Positions 24,467 through 37,520 of a stretch of DNA of 64,000 nucleotides are shown in pieces. The translations under genes were made by a program, and so were the position numbers. Under the pieces are notes generated by a model, which saw only the letters and a program-made list of their open reading frames with translations, made no database searches and was not told the DNA's origin. Position 1 is the first letter of the stretch; each line of letters begins with the position of its first letter. Source of the stretch: Elymus sibiricus (taxonomy: Eukaryota > Streptophyta > Magnoliopsida > Poales > Poaceae); assembly GCA_039707655.1 (NCBI GenBank), contig CM077676.1, positions 376,964,114 to 377,028,113 on the forward strand, in the 5' to 3' direction.

Positions 24467-25396
24467 GTGCAGACTCAAAAGGTTCATGTACATGAGAAGT
24501 GGCAGGCACGAGAGGAGGGCTGGTTCAAGATAAATGCAGACGGGGCTATGGCCAAGACGCTGGATTTCGGAGGTGGAGAAGTGGTCCTTCGGATCATCAT
24601 GGTGCGTTCCTTGCGGGGATTAGCCATTTTTTCCCTCCCACCTTTGATCCGAAGCAGCAGAAATTCTAGCATGCAGGAGGGCACTGCAACTAGCGAGGGA
24701 GATGAGGTTTAAAAAAAAAATCTTGGAATGAGACGCTCAAGTGGTGGTTCACAAGATCAACAGTGGAGCAAGAGACTTATCGGCCAATGGTCCTATTGTG
24801 GAACATGTGAAAGAACTTCTCAGCGGTTTTAAGGAGGCTAGGGTTAAGTGGGTGCGACGGTCTGCGAATAAAGTTGCACACATGCTTGCTAGGGAATGTT
24901 GCTTTAAGGGCATCTCCAAGGCTGACCCGCAAATAGCTCTGGTATATGTCTGTTTTTATGTCCGAACGTGGTCCGCGGACATGATACGGGAGAGAGCCAT
25001 CCAACCCTTTTCACAAATTAATCCTTATTTGTCCGGTTGGGAGAAGGGAGAGGAGGGGGGGACCATGCATGTGCGGAGAGAGAAAAGAAAGGAGGATCAC
25101 GTGGAGGCTTTTGGTTGGTCAAGTGGATGTCCGGACTCCGGTATAGCTCCCCCATGTTTGTCTCGGAATTTTTGAAAAACGGACGCCCGGACCACTTCGC
25201 GGACCGATAAGGGTCCCCATTGGATTGCAAAAGTGAACAAAAGTGTCCGGCCGGGCATATACCGGAGTTTTGAGGGTCTACCTTGGAGATGCCCTAATAA
25301 AATTTGTAAGAGTTGGTTTCAGGTACTACATGAGTTTACGAACTCGGCGGTAGCCTCTGAGGGCATGAGCTATGGAAGCATCACCATACTGCTGCC
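24467..25396 (+). pseudogene. RVT_3-type RNase H-like pseudogene (LINE or domesticated), split by a MITE
   Basis: The first frame contains W-F-K-I-N-A-D-G-A, the start of the plant RNase H-like (RVT_3) domain with its first catalytic Asp. A second block (24760-24905) encodes E-x-x-H-V-K-E-L...V-K-W-V-R-R-S-A-N-K-V-A-H-M-L-A-R, the domain end with the Asn/Lys-x-x-A-H-x-L-A signature. In between, frames change around an A10 run (24711). The MITE at 24908-25294 interrupts the domain end, and the frame resumes after it (K-I-C-K-S-W-F-Q). There is no intact start and there are several frame breaks, so it is a pseudogene. Confidence 0.65.
24908..25294. mobile_element. PIF-Harbinger MITE, TAA target duplication
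   Basis: The termini GGGCATCTCCAAGG (left) and its complement (right, ending at 25294) are inverted repeats. TAA flanks both sides (24905-24907, 25295-25297). The 387-bp body is G/C-rich with 'gtccgg' repeats and has no gene. It belongs to the same family as the interrupted copy at 30006-39913. Confidence 0.9.
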
Positions 25397-26033
25397 TTAG
25401 AGCATCTACAGCCGGGCACCCCAAACCCTTCTCAAATGCCCGGGCGGGCTGACCGGTCAGTGACCGGTCACAAAAAACCGACCCACCCGGGCGCCTCAAA
25501 CCGTCCTCAGACGCCCGGGCTGTCCGGCGCCCCTCATATCCAGCCCAAATATGGGACGGATATGGGGCGGCCCGGGCGCGTCCGCCTGACAAGCCCGGCC
25601 CACCACCGACCACACGGCTGTCCCACAAAAAACTCCATCCGGCTCCTCGCTCCGAACCCTAGCTCACTCCACTCTCCTCTCTCGCTCCATCCTTTCCTCT
25701 CCCCACACCGATTCCGATCGAATCCGGCGCAATGTCGAGCTCCGGCAGCTGCTCTGACTCCGAGCTGGATCCCGACTTTCAGCTGGCCCTCCGCAATGCC
25801 TTGGAGCGGTTCAAGGCGGAGAACGGGGGCAGCACCGGATCTGCAGCGTCGCCGCAGACGTAGCTCCCCCGCCGGCGCAGCGCGGACGCTGGCCCTGGCC
25901 CTCCCGGCCTGTGCGCAGCTCCGACAGGCCTGCGCAATCCGCGCCTCCCCTACGCCGTCCCTGCCCCCGCCAGCTGCTGCTACCCCACGTGGGCAGCGGT
26001 GGGTGCTTGTGCCCGCCCCGCCGGCCCGGACGC

Positions 26034-27597
26034 TGCTACTTGTAGTCTGCGTTGGTATTTCCCCGAAGAGGAGAGGATGATGCAGTACAGTAGAGACAAG
26101 TATTTCCCTCGGTTAAGAACTAAGGTTATCAATCCAGTAGGAGAACCAAGCAAAATTCCGTTAAGCGCACCTGCACACAAAAGAGCAAACACTTGCACCC
26201 AACGCAAATAAGAGGATTGTCAATCCTCTTAGCGGTTATTTGCAAGGATTAAATCTTATAGAGGTAAATAGATAAACTAAAATACTAATTAAAGTAAAAC
26301 TAAATAAATTGCAGCAAGGTATTTTTAGGTTTTTTATATATGATAAAGTAGACCCGGGAGCCATAGTTTTCACTAGAGACTTCTCTCTCGAACACATAGC
26401 ATACGGTGGGTAGACAAATTACTGTTGGGCAATTGATCGAAAAGCAAATAATTATGACGGATTCATGGCAATGATCATGTATATAGGCATCACGTCTGAG
26501 ACAAGTAGACCGACTCCTGCCTGCATCTACTACTATTACTCCACCCATCGACCGCTATTCAGCATGCATCTAGGGTATTAAGTATGAAACAGAGTAACGC
26601 CTTAAGCAAGATGACATGATGTAGACAAAGTAAACTCAAGCAATATGATTAAACCTCATCTTTTTATCCTTAATGGAAACAATACAAATACGTGTCATGT
26701 CCCCTTCTGTCACTGGGATTGAGCACCGCAAGATTGAACCCATCACAAAGCACCTCTCTCATTGCAAGACAAATCAATCTAGTAGGTCAAACCAAATCGA
26801 TAGATCGGAGAGAAATACAAAGCTATAATAATCATGCATAAAAGAGTTCAGAGAAGACTCAAATATTTCTCATGAATAATCTGATCATAAACTCACAATT
26901 CATTGGATCCCAAAAAACACACCGCAAAAGAAGATTACATCAGATAGAACTCCAAGAACATCGAGGAGAACATGGTATTGAAGATCAAAGAGAGAGAAGA
27001 AGCCATCTAGCTACTAGCTATGGACCCGTAGGTATGTGGTAAACTACTCACACATCATCGGAAGGGCAGCAAGGTTGATGAAGAAGCCCTCCGTGATCGA
27101 TTCCCCCTCCGGCAGAGTACCGGAAAAGGCCTCCAGATGGGATCGCGGAAGAACAGAGGCTTGCGGGGGCGGAAAGGTTTTCTCTTCTGGCTCTCTGTTG
27201 GTTTTGAAATATTTGGGAATTTATAGCGTTGGAATTAGGTCAAGAGGTGCCACGAGGGACCCACAAGCCTAGGAGGCGCGCCCTACCCCCCCGGGCACGC
27301 CCTCCAGGCTTGCCGCCTCCTCGTGGCTCTTCTGGTCTTCTCTCGAAGCTTTCTGGGTCTCTTCTGGTCCAGAAAAAATTAATCCAAAGTTTTTTTCTCG
27401 TTTGGACACTTGTTGATAATGATTTTCTGAAAAGGCAAAAACAAGCAGAAAACAACAACTGCCACTGGGCACTGGGTTAATAGGTTAGTCCCAAAAAAAT
27501 GATATATAATGGCATATAATTGCATATAAAACATCCAAGATTGATACTATAATAGCATGGAACAATAAAAAATTATAGATACGTTGGAGACGTATCA
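26034..27597 (-). mobile_element. Solo LTR, TGATACGTCTCC family, copy 1 (TSD GACGC)
   Basis: 1564 bp beginning TGCTACTTG and ending GACGTATCA on the plus strand (TG...CA). It is flanked by the 5-bp direct repeat GACGC at 26029-26033 and 27598-27602. No internal domain is present, so it arose by LTR-LTR recombination. Family resemblance is to Sabrina/WHAM-type Gypsy LTRs, unverified. Confidence 0.88.
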
Positions 27598-27786
27598 GAC
27601 GCGCACGCCGGAATCGGAGGCGCGCGCCGCCCGCCGCGAGAGGCAGCGGGAAAGGGAGAGGAAGGAGGCGGATCAGTCTATGCGCCGCCGCCGCGGGATG
27701 CAGGCGCAGCCCGACGAGGACGCGCGGGTCCTCGATTGGGTCTACCGCCGGTCGCTCCTCGATTGGGTCTACCGCCGAAAGAACGC

Positions 27787-29331
27787 TGCTACTTGTGAGC
27801 TGCGTTGGAATTTTCCCCGAAGAGGAAGGGTGAAGCGGTACAGTAGAGATAAGTATTTCCCTCAGTGAGAACCAAGGTTTATCGAACCAATAGGAGAATC
27901 ACGCAAAGCCTCATGAACAACACCTGCACACACAAAAGCAAATACTTGCACCCAACGCGGGCAAAAGGGTTGTCAATCCCCTTGAACTCGTTACTTGCAA
28001 GGATTAAATCTTTTATAGGCAAAAGTATAAATTGCAAAAGAAAAGAAAAATAAATAAATTGCAGCAAGGTATTTTTAGGTTTTTTAATATGTTTAAAGTA
28101 GAGCCCGGGGCCATAGTTTTCACTAGAGGCTTCTCTCTCAAACGCATAGCATACGGTGGGTAAACAAATTACTGTTGAGCAATTGATAGAAAAACGCATA
28201 GTTATGACGTTATTCATGGCAATGATCATGTATATAGGCATCACGTCCGTGACAAGTAGACCGACTCCTGCCCATCTACTACTATTACTCCACCAATCGA
28301 CCGCTATCGAGCATGCATCTATGATATTAAGTTCATGACAAACAGAGTAACGCTTAAGCAAGATGACATGATGTAGACAAAGTAAACTCAATCAATATGA
28401 ATAAACCCCATCATTTTATCCTTAATGGCAACAATAAAAATACGTGTCTTGTCCCCTACTATGTCATTGGGATATAGAGCACCGCAAGATTGAACCCATT
28501 ACAAAGCACCTCTCCAGCTGAAGATAAATCAATCTAGTTGGCCAAACCAAATGGATAGATCGGAGAGAAATACAAAGCTATAACAATCATGCATAATAAA
28601 GTTCAGAAAAGACTCAATTACTTTCAATGAATAATCTGATCATAAACCCACAATTCATCAGATCCCAACAAATACACCGCAAAAGAAGATTACATCGAAT
28701 AGAACTCCAAGGAGATCGAGGAGAACATTGTATTGAAGATCAAAGAGAGAGAAGAAGCCATCTAGCTACTAGCTATGGACCCATAGGTCTGTGGTGAACT
28801 ACTCACACATCATCGGAAGGGCAGCAAGGTTGATGTAGAAGCCCTCCGTGATCGATTCCCCATCCGGCAGATTACCGGAAAAGGCCTCCAGATGGGATCG
28901 CGAAAGAACAGAGGCTTGCGGTGGCGGAAAAGTTATATCGTCTGGCTCTCTGTTGGTTTGGGAATATATGTGAATTTATAGGCTTGGAATTAGGTCAAAC
29001 GAAGCTGCATGGGGCCCACAAGCTCAGGGGGCGCGCCCCTCGAGCTTGTGGCTCTCTCGTATCTCGTCTGGTCTCCTCCCGAAGCTTCGAGGGTCCCTTC
29101 TAGTCCAAAAAAAATTAATCTAAATATTTTTTTTCGTTTGGACTTTATTTGATATTGATTTTCTGAAAAGCCAAAAACAAGCAAAAAACAGGAACTGGCA
29201 CTGGCACTGAGTTAATAGGTTAGTCCCAAAAAATGATATAAAATAACATATAAATGCATATAAAGCATCCAAGATTGATAATATAATAGCATGAAACAAT
29301 CAAAAATTATAGATACGTTGGAGACGTATCA
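27787..29331 (-). mobile_element. Solo LTR, TGATACGTCTCC family, copy 2 (TSD AACGC)
   Basis: 1545 bp, same orientation and family as copy 1, TG...CA ends, flanked by AACGC at 27782-27786 and 29332-29336. It is collinear with copy 1 along its whole length with scattered substitutions and small indels, so the two are independent insertions rather than a duplication. Confidence 0.88.
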
Positions 29332-30150
29332 AACGCCAAGGCGCTCCAGGTTGCCATTGAGCAGTCCGAGCGCGAGGCGGCGAAGGCGGCTCGGCCCGCG
29401 AAGCTCAAGCGGCAGCAGGACAAGGCCGTCCGACGGATGAAAGGGCTCATCATCGTCTCCGACACCTCCGACGACGACGACGACCACGGCTCCTCGTCCG
29501 ACGACTCGGACGAGCCTCCACCAGCCGTCGACGCCTACAGCTACACCGGCAACCGGAAGGGCAAAGGGCCGACGAGGAAGTGGTGAAGCTCCGCCGTCTC
29601 CATCTTTAATTTCAAGTTTTTTGTAATCTAGTTTAAACTTGTCCGTCGTTTATGTGGATTATGTGAACTTTGGCGATCTTTTGGAGATCCGTTGGTGATC
29701 TTTTGGTGATCGGAATGTGCATTTCTATGTCCGTTTGATGATCTACGTTGTTTAGTTCTATGTTGCATGCTTTAGTATGGATATCGGGTACTGGATATGA
29801 GATACACGGATGTGGACGACAGGATTTGAGGAGTGCTCGGTCAACGTCCGCGGGCGTTTGAGTGCCCAGATTTGCTGTCCGTGGCTGTAGATGCTCTTAT
29901 GTCTAAAACTAAATAAATTTGGACGAAACCACAGTTTGGATTGCCCAGTGCTCAATGCAGGCATCAGTCAAATGTAGCCCTACTCTCTCCCCTCTCCATA
30001 CCTTAGGGCATCTCCAATGCCGACCCGCAAATTCCTCCGGTATATGTCCGTTTTTGTGTCCGGACGTGGTCCGCGAACATGATACGAGAGAGAACAATCC
30101 AACGCTAATTGCAAAGTATCCGGCTGGGAAGAGAAAAAGTAGGTGGGGAC

Positions 30151-32214
30151 TGTAGGAGATATGCCCTAGAGGCAATAATAAATGTTATTATTTATCTCCA
30201 TGTTTGTAATTATGTTTATATTCCGTGCTATAACTGCTATGGTTCTCGAGTCTGCAATAACCACGAGGCTCGGAGGAAGACTCATATGCACGTGTGGAAT
30301 AATAAACGGTAAAATGTATTCCTACTCTGGCCTCTAAGACTAGCTCAAGTTGCATGATGGTTCTGTTTTCCTGATCATGGGCATGACTATGCTAGCAACT
30401 TTGAGGGCACAATGTTAGGAGAACACTTGTGTTGAATCGACCCGAATTGATGTTATGCTATGAGATACATTCGTCACAAGTTAATGGTTAATAACACAGA
30501 GAAAGTTAACGTTTGCATAATTCCTTAGACCATGAGAGTATCGAGTTCCTTCATGCTTGATTCATGAACTTTGGGGTTTGTTAAACGTCATCCGTAACTG
30601 GGTGGCTATTACGGCGGCTTACGGGTTCATGGGAAAGTATGACAAGGGACTTGATAGCTCAAGATTGGGATTTGCTCCTCCGACGATGGAGAGATATCTC
30701 TGGGCCCTCTCGGTGTTACGGTATCCACCATCATCTGGCCAGACACATTGTGATTTGATCACAGGGATGCCGGAACACGGAAACGAGAAAAGAGAACAAA
30801 ACCGGTAACGAGGTAACTGGAATTGTGGACAAGTGTTGATCCACGGGGATGCCGATGATTCTCACCTCGGGTATTTGTAACATATCGCAAAGCAACAGGA
30901 ATAGCACACGGCAACTGGAGGTTCACTCGAATATTTATTCGTGTGGGTATAGGGGTCAATATGGGTGTCCAAGGCTCCGATGTTGATCATTTATCGGAAA
31001 GTGTTCCGGTCATGTCTATACTTCACCGAACCTATAGGGTCACACGCTTAAGGGTCATCTATCTGCTGAATACTAGACAGGGAGTCTGAGAGAAAGTCAC
31101 CGGAAAAGTTTTTGAGACAACAGAAAAGTTCCGGAGAAAGAACACCGGAATAGTTTCGGTAAAACTGAAAAGTTGTTTCAGGGTATACCATTAAGTCAAA
31201 TTGGTTTCGGCACACGCCTGGAAATTCTTGGAGGGTGCCAGAATTGTTCTGGGAACTTCCGGGATTTTTCGGAGAAAAAACCCGGAAGTGTTCCGGAGCT
31301 GCCGGAACCGCTTTGTTTGCTTTTCGCAGATGAAAATCACTAATCCGGAATTGTTTCGGAACGCGTCCAAAATCATTTTAGTGGGTACTGGAATTGTTCT
31401 AAGACCCACAGAAATATTTTCGGATTTAACGGTCGCGGAAAAATGTTTCCGTGAATAGTGAAAGTGCTTTTTGGGTTAATTATTGGAAAGCCACTTTTTA
31501 GGGCTTTTGTCAAGCTTCTGAAAGGAAAGACTTAGGGACTAAGGAACCCCTTTTGGGAGGGTGCCACAAGGGGGTGGCCGGCCAAGGATGCTCCTCCATG
31601 GAGCTCCTTTGCCTCCCCATTATGCCCTTCATGTGTGACATTTGCATGGGCATTTTGGGTTTTTTGTGTGCCAATCCTACCCCTTCGTTTTCCTATAAAT
31701 AGAGGTGGAGAGGTGCTCTCCACACTCACTCCTTTCTCACATACAAGTGCCATGCATGATCTGGCTTCTTCTCTCCCTCCCCGCAAAATAGTTTTGTAGA
31801 GCCGAAAGGCTGTCTGGGTGGGTTCCGGTGGGAACTAGTTCTGGATGGCGAAGCCCTGCCGGATAGATGACACCGTATGTGTGCAACCCCGTAGAGAGGT
31901 CGTAGGTTCGATATTTTTTGCCCGAGGGGCTGTTCGAGAGTGCCTCCCGAAGGGCTGTCCGTGACACCGTCCGAGGGACTGTCCGACCGCCTCCTGGAGG
32001 GCTGTCCGACGAGCAGACAAGGGAGAACATCCTCGCGGTTGGGAGGTTGTAAATCCTAGCTATGGGGATCTGCACCGACGATCTACATCGACTCTACTTC
32101 CGCTGCGCTACGAGTCGGTAACGATCGGATCGAAACCTTGTATGCAGTCTTCATAGTGGTCCTGGGCTGGTGCGTAGGTCGAATTTTTTTTGTTTTCTGT
32201 TGCGTTACCCTACA
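30151..32214 (+). repeat. 5' LTR of the Copia element
   Basis: 2064 bp with a TATA box (TATAAATA, 31694-31701). The stretch at about 31795-32020 is rich in a repeated GGCTGTCCG-type motif. It is nearly identical to the 3' LTR apart from scattered substitutions and one ~39-bp length difference. Confidence 0.92.
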
Positions 32215-35200
32215 GTGGCATCAAGAGCCGTGCTATGCGTAGATGTAGATTACGATCTAGAATACATAGAGATGTATGGGTGTTGCACAATATAATTTGT
32301 AGTAGATGAGTTCTACTGCTGATAATTATTTGTTCGGGTAGCAGATGAAATCTGTTACCCGATGTTCTTGTTGCTTCCCTGGAATTTGCATATTTCTGAT
32401 CTTGATAACGGCATGGTGGAGTTTCAAAGTTCTGGCAATCCGCGATCCTGATTGATCAACGAAGTGCTAACAGTTTTTTGAATTCCACCATAGTTAAAAA
32501 GAAAGATGAAATTTCGCAGACGAAGGGGTAATGCAAATATGATCTGCACGGGGGTCATGCGTATGACGAAGTTCAGTATGGGGCTCGAGATTTTATTATC
32601 TCGTGTTTCATACACCCCGCAAAGTTAATCTAGCGACTTGAATAATCATACTTGATGATGGACGTTGGTAGCTTCGGTTTGCTTCGAAACCTTAGAAGCC
32701 ACGTGAAATGAAATTTTGTATGAACCGATTAGAGGCGTCTAACTTGGTTTTGTAGGATGACATAAGATGTGCATGTGATGTGGTATAGCAGTGCTCGTAA
32801 TAATTTGATTATGTAAGAGATGACTATATAATGTAAATTAACATGACCTGCGTGTAATGATTCGACATGATGGCTGGAGCCATATGATTGTCACTTTAAT
32901 GACCTGCGTGTCAACCTTAAGTAATGCACTTATTTTATTAGCTATAGAGATAGCAATATTATCTGGTGCATCGACAAGGTGGTGGCAAACTTCGCAAAGG
33001 TGAGCACCGACGCGAATGCCGAAGACGAAGAAATTAAAGACTTCTCCGTCAGAAAGGGCTATACCATATCATGCTATTATGAATTGCCTGAGATGTTTAT
33101 CCCTTATGATGCACCCTTTTGATTGTGCGGTAGTCGCTTTTATTAGGGTGATCTCTCACTTAGAAATATCAAGTAGTTAGTGTTCTCCCAAGTGTAGCAC
33201 CGTCTACAACACGTATATTTTCGGGGTGCGCCATGTACACATGAGCACGAACGATTAGAGAGGTGTAAGGCGGGTGAAGGTCAGACCTCACTGCGTAATC
33301 ACATGGTTGTCTTGACGTTCAGGCAGGACAGTCCTGAGCTCGGAACACGCGCATCGAAAGATGGACAAGAGTCACATAGAGATGTGATTGGCAAGTTGGC
33401 CTACCGATTGAAATTCACGTCATCAGTGATGAACTCGTCAATGACGTCGAATTGAAATGCGGATCTTGAATCACTCACAATCAATTATGAGAGATATTGA
33501 TTTGAGTGGGAGCGCACTGTAGAATTAACTTGTTTAATTCTTAGTGCAATTAATTATGAACTTTGTCTAAGTGTTTTTTGCATAATAGTTGTAGAATAAT
33601 GGCTCGCGTTTCCACCTTCCCTGTTAAAATTGAATAAGCTGTTAAATATCTGGTTAAAACTTTACGGTTGGTAACGTAATGTGAGGATTGTCCTCAATAG
33701 TGCCGAGAAGGACTTTGTCCTATCGCATGCTTTTGGTATTCTCCCGCTAATGCTATGGATAATGTGACTCTCGTCCTTCGATCCAAAAGCTAGAATTCCG
33801 TTACGGTCAAGTGCAATATGTTTGCTTCCATGAGACCCGAACTTCAAAAGTTTGGGATAGCTATGTGATATTCATGGAACTAAAAATCATTTTCAGACAC
33901 AAACAAAGGCTAAAAGATATGTGATATCCAAAGAAATGTTTGTTTTGAAAACTATTAGTAAAAGTGTTTACTATGCATTTAACTAATAACAGAGGGATCC
34001 AGTAGAACGCCTGTCATATGATGATGGTGAATAAAACAACAACTTAAGAGAAAGGAAATGTCCGAAGGGTGTCTTAGTATGACTTACACACCTAGGAAGT
34101 CCGGGGCTGACGCCACTCTTCAAGTTGGTGCTTCTTCTGAGAGTAGGAGAATTATTGGAAGTAAAACTGTTAGAAGTATAAAGGCAAAAAGAGAGAAGAC
34201 TGGAATATCCAGCTCATGTATGAAAGTCATACAAGCTATTGATGTATAGAAGGCTGGTCAAAGAAATAGTTCTTGGGAATTATGATTAAACATGTTAATC
34301 ACTGATTCTTGGGTATTGTGAGTTGATCACAGAGATACCCGCTCGATTGCTTTCCGTTGCAATTCGATGCAAGAACTACTACGGCCTAAAAGACTGGCCG
34401 GAGTGAGGTTCAGATATGCGCTGGGAACATAGTAAATGTTACTATACCTTCCATCGGTGTATTACCTATGTATTTATTTTCATAATTCATTTTAGAGTTT
34501 TACACACTCTAGCCCATTGCATAAGGTACCTTGCAAGAAGGTTGTTCATAAGAGAACTTTTGATGTTCGATGTTATGAATAACTTAAGGGCCATACTTTC
34601 ATTATGAATGAGATGTATGTTATGAATATTGATAATAATACATTACCTCTGTATTTACCTTCATAATACATTTTAGATTTTTACACACTCTAGCCCATTT
34701 GCATAATGTTTGTTGCAAGAGTGTTTTTCATAAAAGAACAATTGTTGTTCAGTATTATGAATAACATAAGGGCCATACTTCCATCAGGGATGGGATGTAT
34801 GTTATGAATATTGATGGTAACCTGATACATCCATAACACTGTCGCTAAATGTCGCAAGACTAAAAGAATACCACACATGTGTGGCACTGCATTTGGTCAC
34901 ATTGGAGAAACCCGCATGAAGAAATTCCATAATGATGGATTTTGAAGTCGTTTGATTATGAATCATCTGACACTTGCAACTTTCTCCAAAAAGTGAAGTG
35001 ACTGAAATACCGTTCACAAGCCATAAGGAACGAGCAACGAACTTATTGGTGATCATACATTTTGATGTATGTAGTCTGATAAATGTTGTTGCCAGTAGTG
35101 GATTTATCTATCTTAAAAAATGACTCAAGTAGATATATGGATATTTGCTTGATGAGACGTAAGTCTGGATCTTTTGAAATCATTCGAAAGGTTTTCAAAA

Positions 35201-37520
35201 TGAAGAAGAAATTATTGTAACAAGATAATTATGTTTCTGCAATTGGATTGCGGAAAGAAATATTTGAGTTACAAGTTTAGCGAATGTCTGATGAGTTGTG
35301 AAAAGAGTTTCATAACTTACACCTCACGGAGCACCACTGTGAGTGGAATATCCGTGAAGATGTAATCAAACCATTTATGACATGGTAAGATCAAAGATGA
35401 CATAAATCAATTTGCCATTATCCCTTTTAAAAGTAATGCTTTAGAGACTGCGACTTTTACACTGAAAAGAGCGCCATCAGATCTGTTGAAATGACTGCAT
35501 GGTATGGTACACCCAACCATGTTATGTCTTTTCTTAACATTTGGAATATGGGGCTTGTGTAAAATATTTACAAACCTATTCCAAATCAGACAAGTGCTAC
35601 TTTGTAGGTTATCCCAAGTTATTGGGTATTTCCCCACCACTGTACCGAGGCAAAAGGTTTTGCCACAAAGAACGGTATGCTTTTGAAGAAAATGGTTCTT
35701 GCAAAAAGGTGAGTGGGAGGACAGTGCGACTCGACGAGATAACAGTATCTTCGTCATCAGATCAAAGGAATGAAACCTTGGAAGTAATTCCAGAGTTTCC
35801 TACTGCGACTGATACGGAAGCCTCTACATGAGATGTATGGACTTCGGTTGAACTTGCAACTGAACCACGTAGGCAAAACTCTTGCAAACCTCTCAGGTGC
35901 GCAAGCGAGATATTGTTGTTAGACAACAGTATACCTACGATACACAAGGAAGCGTTGATGGGCCCTGACTCCGGAATTGGCTAAATGCCAATAATCCGAG
36001 ATAGTTTCCATATAAATGATTCAAGATTATGTCTTGATAAACCCTTCTGAAGACTTAGAGTCTAACGAACATTAATGGAACTATAAACTGATGTGGATAA
36101 AATATTTTATCCATAAAGCTTGACTTGTTGCAATAACAAATTCAAGGAGTTGACTACGATGAGATTGTCTCACCATAGCGATGCTTAAAGTCAGAACGGG
36201 TTAAACTAGCAATTAATACATATTTCAATCTTGAGATATGATACATGGATGCCAAAAGGATTTTCATGTGATAGAAATGCAACCTAGGACTTGCATGTGA
36301 TACAGTCCAAAGTATTTTGTCAATCCAGAGGATGCTAGTAAGTATGCAAACTTCAGAGTTCCAGCAATGGACAGAAGAGAGCAAAATGGAGTTGGAATCT
36401 TCGTTTTGATGAAATAGTCAAAAGAGTTTGATTTCATCAATGGATAACGAAGATGCTTGTGGTTACAAGAAAGTAAGTGGGAGCATAATAATATTTCTAA
36501 AAACTTTGTGTGCTTGACACATTGTTGATTGGAAATAATATAAATTTCTTGACACGAATTAGGACTTCATTGAAAAAGGTTTTTCGATGAAGTGCTTGGG
36601 CTAAATAGCCTTGATATTAGGCATATTTATCTACGAGATAGAATTGCCTAATAGGCTAAGCCAAAAATACATATTGACAAGATGCTAAAACAGTTTAGCA
36701 TAAGAACGCCAAGGAGTGATTCTTGCCGAAGTCACATGGAAAGAGTTTTGCAAGACTCGGTGTCCCAAAACACTGATGAGCAAAATACATGATGGAGATT
36801 CCACATACTTTCGTGTTTGGATTAATCATGTATTCCATGGTATGTAAAACAACCAGATATATCCAGTACTCCCAAGGAGTTGCGAGTAAAGATACCAAAG
36901 TGATCAAAGTACTGATCATAAGACAACAGTGAAAATTGTCATTAAGTACTAAAGTAGCACTAATGACATGTTTTCTCGCAAGCAGAGTTTATGAAGTGCT
37001 CGTTGTAAAGTTGTTACATCGATACAGTCTTCATCAATGCTCCATGCGATTTTCTATTTAAGTAAAGGGTTTTGTGTAATACACGATATGGTGGCACGGT
37101 GTTTGGAAATCGTTCCAAACAGGTTACTGTGGCGAATTCTATAACAAAGGCTAAGTATGTTGCCGCTTTCAAAGCGACATAGAAAATGTTGAATCGTACA
37201 GTTCGTTCATGAACTTAGTATGGTTCCAAGATGGCTTTGGTCAATGGAACACTATTGAAGATAGTTGCTCCATAGCTCAGTCTGAGGAATCAAGGTTTGA
37301 CCAGTGATTCACATATATACGAAGCTAAGTCCACACAAAATATGAATTTTGTGAAAGCGTGAAAACGCGAGGATATGCAAAGATACACACGGAACTGAAG
37401 TTGTCAGATCCGTTGGATATCAGACTATACCACAAGCGAAGCATGTTTTACACCGGTATGCCATAGGTGTAAAGTGCATCAGCATTGACTAGATTATTGA
37501 CTCTAGTGCAAGTGGGAGTC
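32215..37520 (+). pseudogene. Degenerate Copia gag-pol interior
   Basis: PBS at 32216-32229; polypurine tract 37508-37520. Copia traces lie in order: an integrase C-terminal block with S-D-K-C-Y-F-V-G-Y-P-K and V-S-G-R-T-V at 35560-35740, and an RNase H-like block (S-I-T-K-A-K-Y-V-A-A in place of S-T-E-A-E-Y) at 37140-37185. Stops and frameshifts are dense; the longest frame is about 100 codons. No gag or intact RT could be read. Confidence 0.75.

Larger units (their letters stand above)
25732..29586 (+). pseudogene. ORF of the Harbinger element, broken by two solo LTRs
   Basis: An ATG at 25732 starts a Ser/Asp-rich frame (M-S-S-S-G-S-C-S-D-S-E-L-D-P) that meets TAG at about 25861. Open G/C-rich coding-like DNA continues to the first solo LTR (26034), between the two LTRs (27603-27786) and after the second (29332-29586), where it ends in TGA. 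The last part encodes an Arg/Lys-rich helix followed by an acidic D-T-S-D-D-D-D-D patch and a basic C-terminus (K-G-P-T-R-K-W). Composition resembles the ORF1-like protein at 2305-3002, but the sequence is different. I do not recognise the family. It is non-functional now. Confidence 0.55.
25400..29896 (+). mobile_element. PIF-Harbinger element (GAGCATCTACAGCC termini) interrupted by two solo LTRs
   Basis: Perfect 14-bp terminal repeats GAGCATCTACAGCC (25400-25413) and its complement (29883-29896) are flanked by TTA on both sides (25397-25399, 29897-29899). Removing two solo LTRs and their 5-bp duplications leaves a core of roughly 1.4 kb with one ORF. The termini are the same as those of the element ending at 3270. 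No DDE transposase is present, so it is non-autonomous. Confidence 0.88.
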
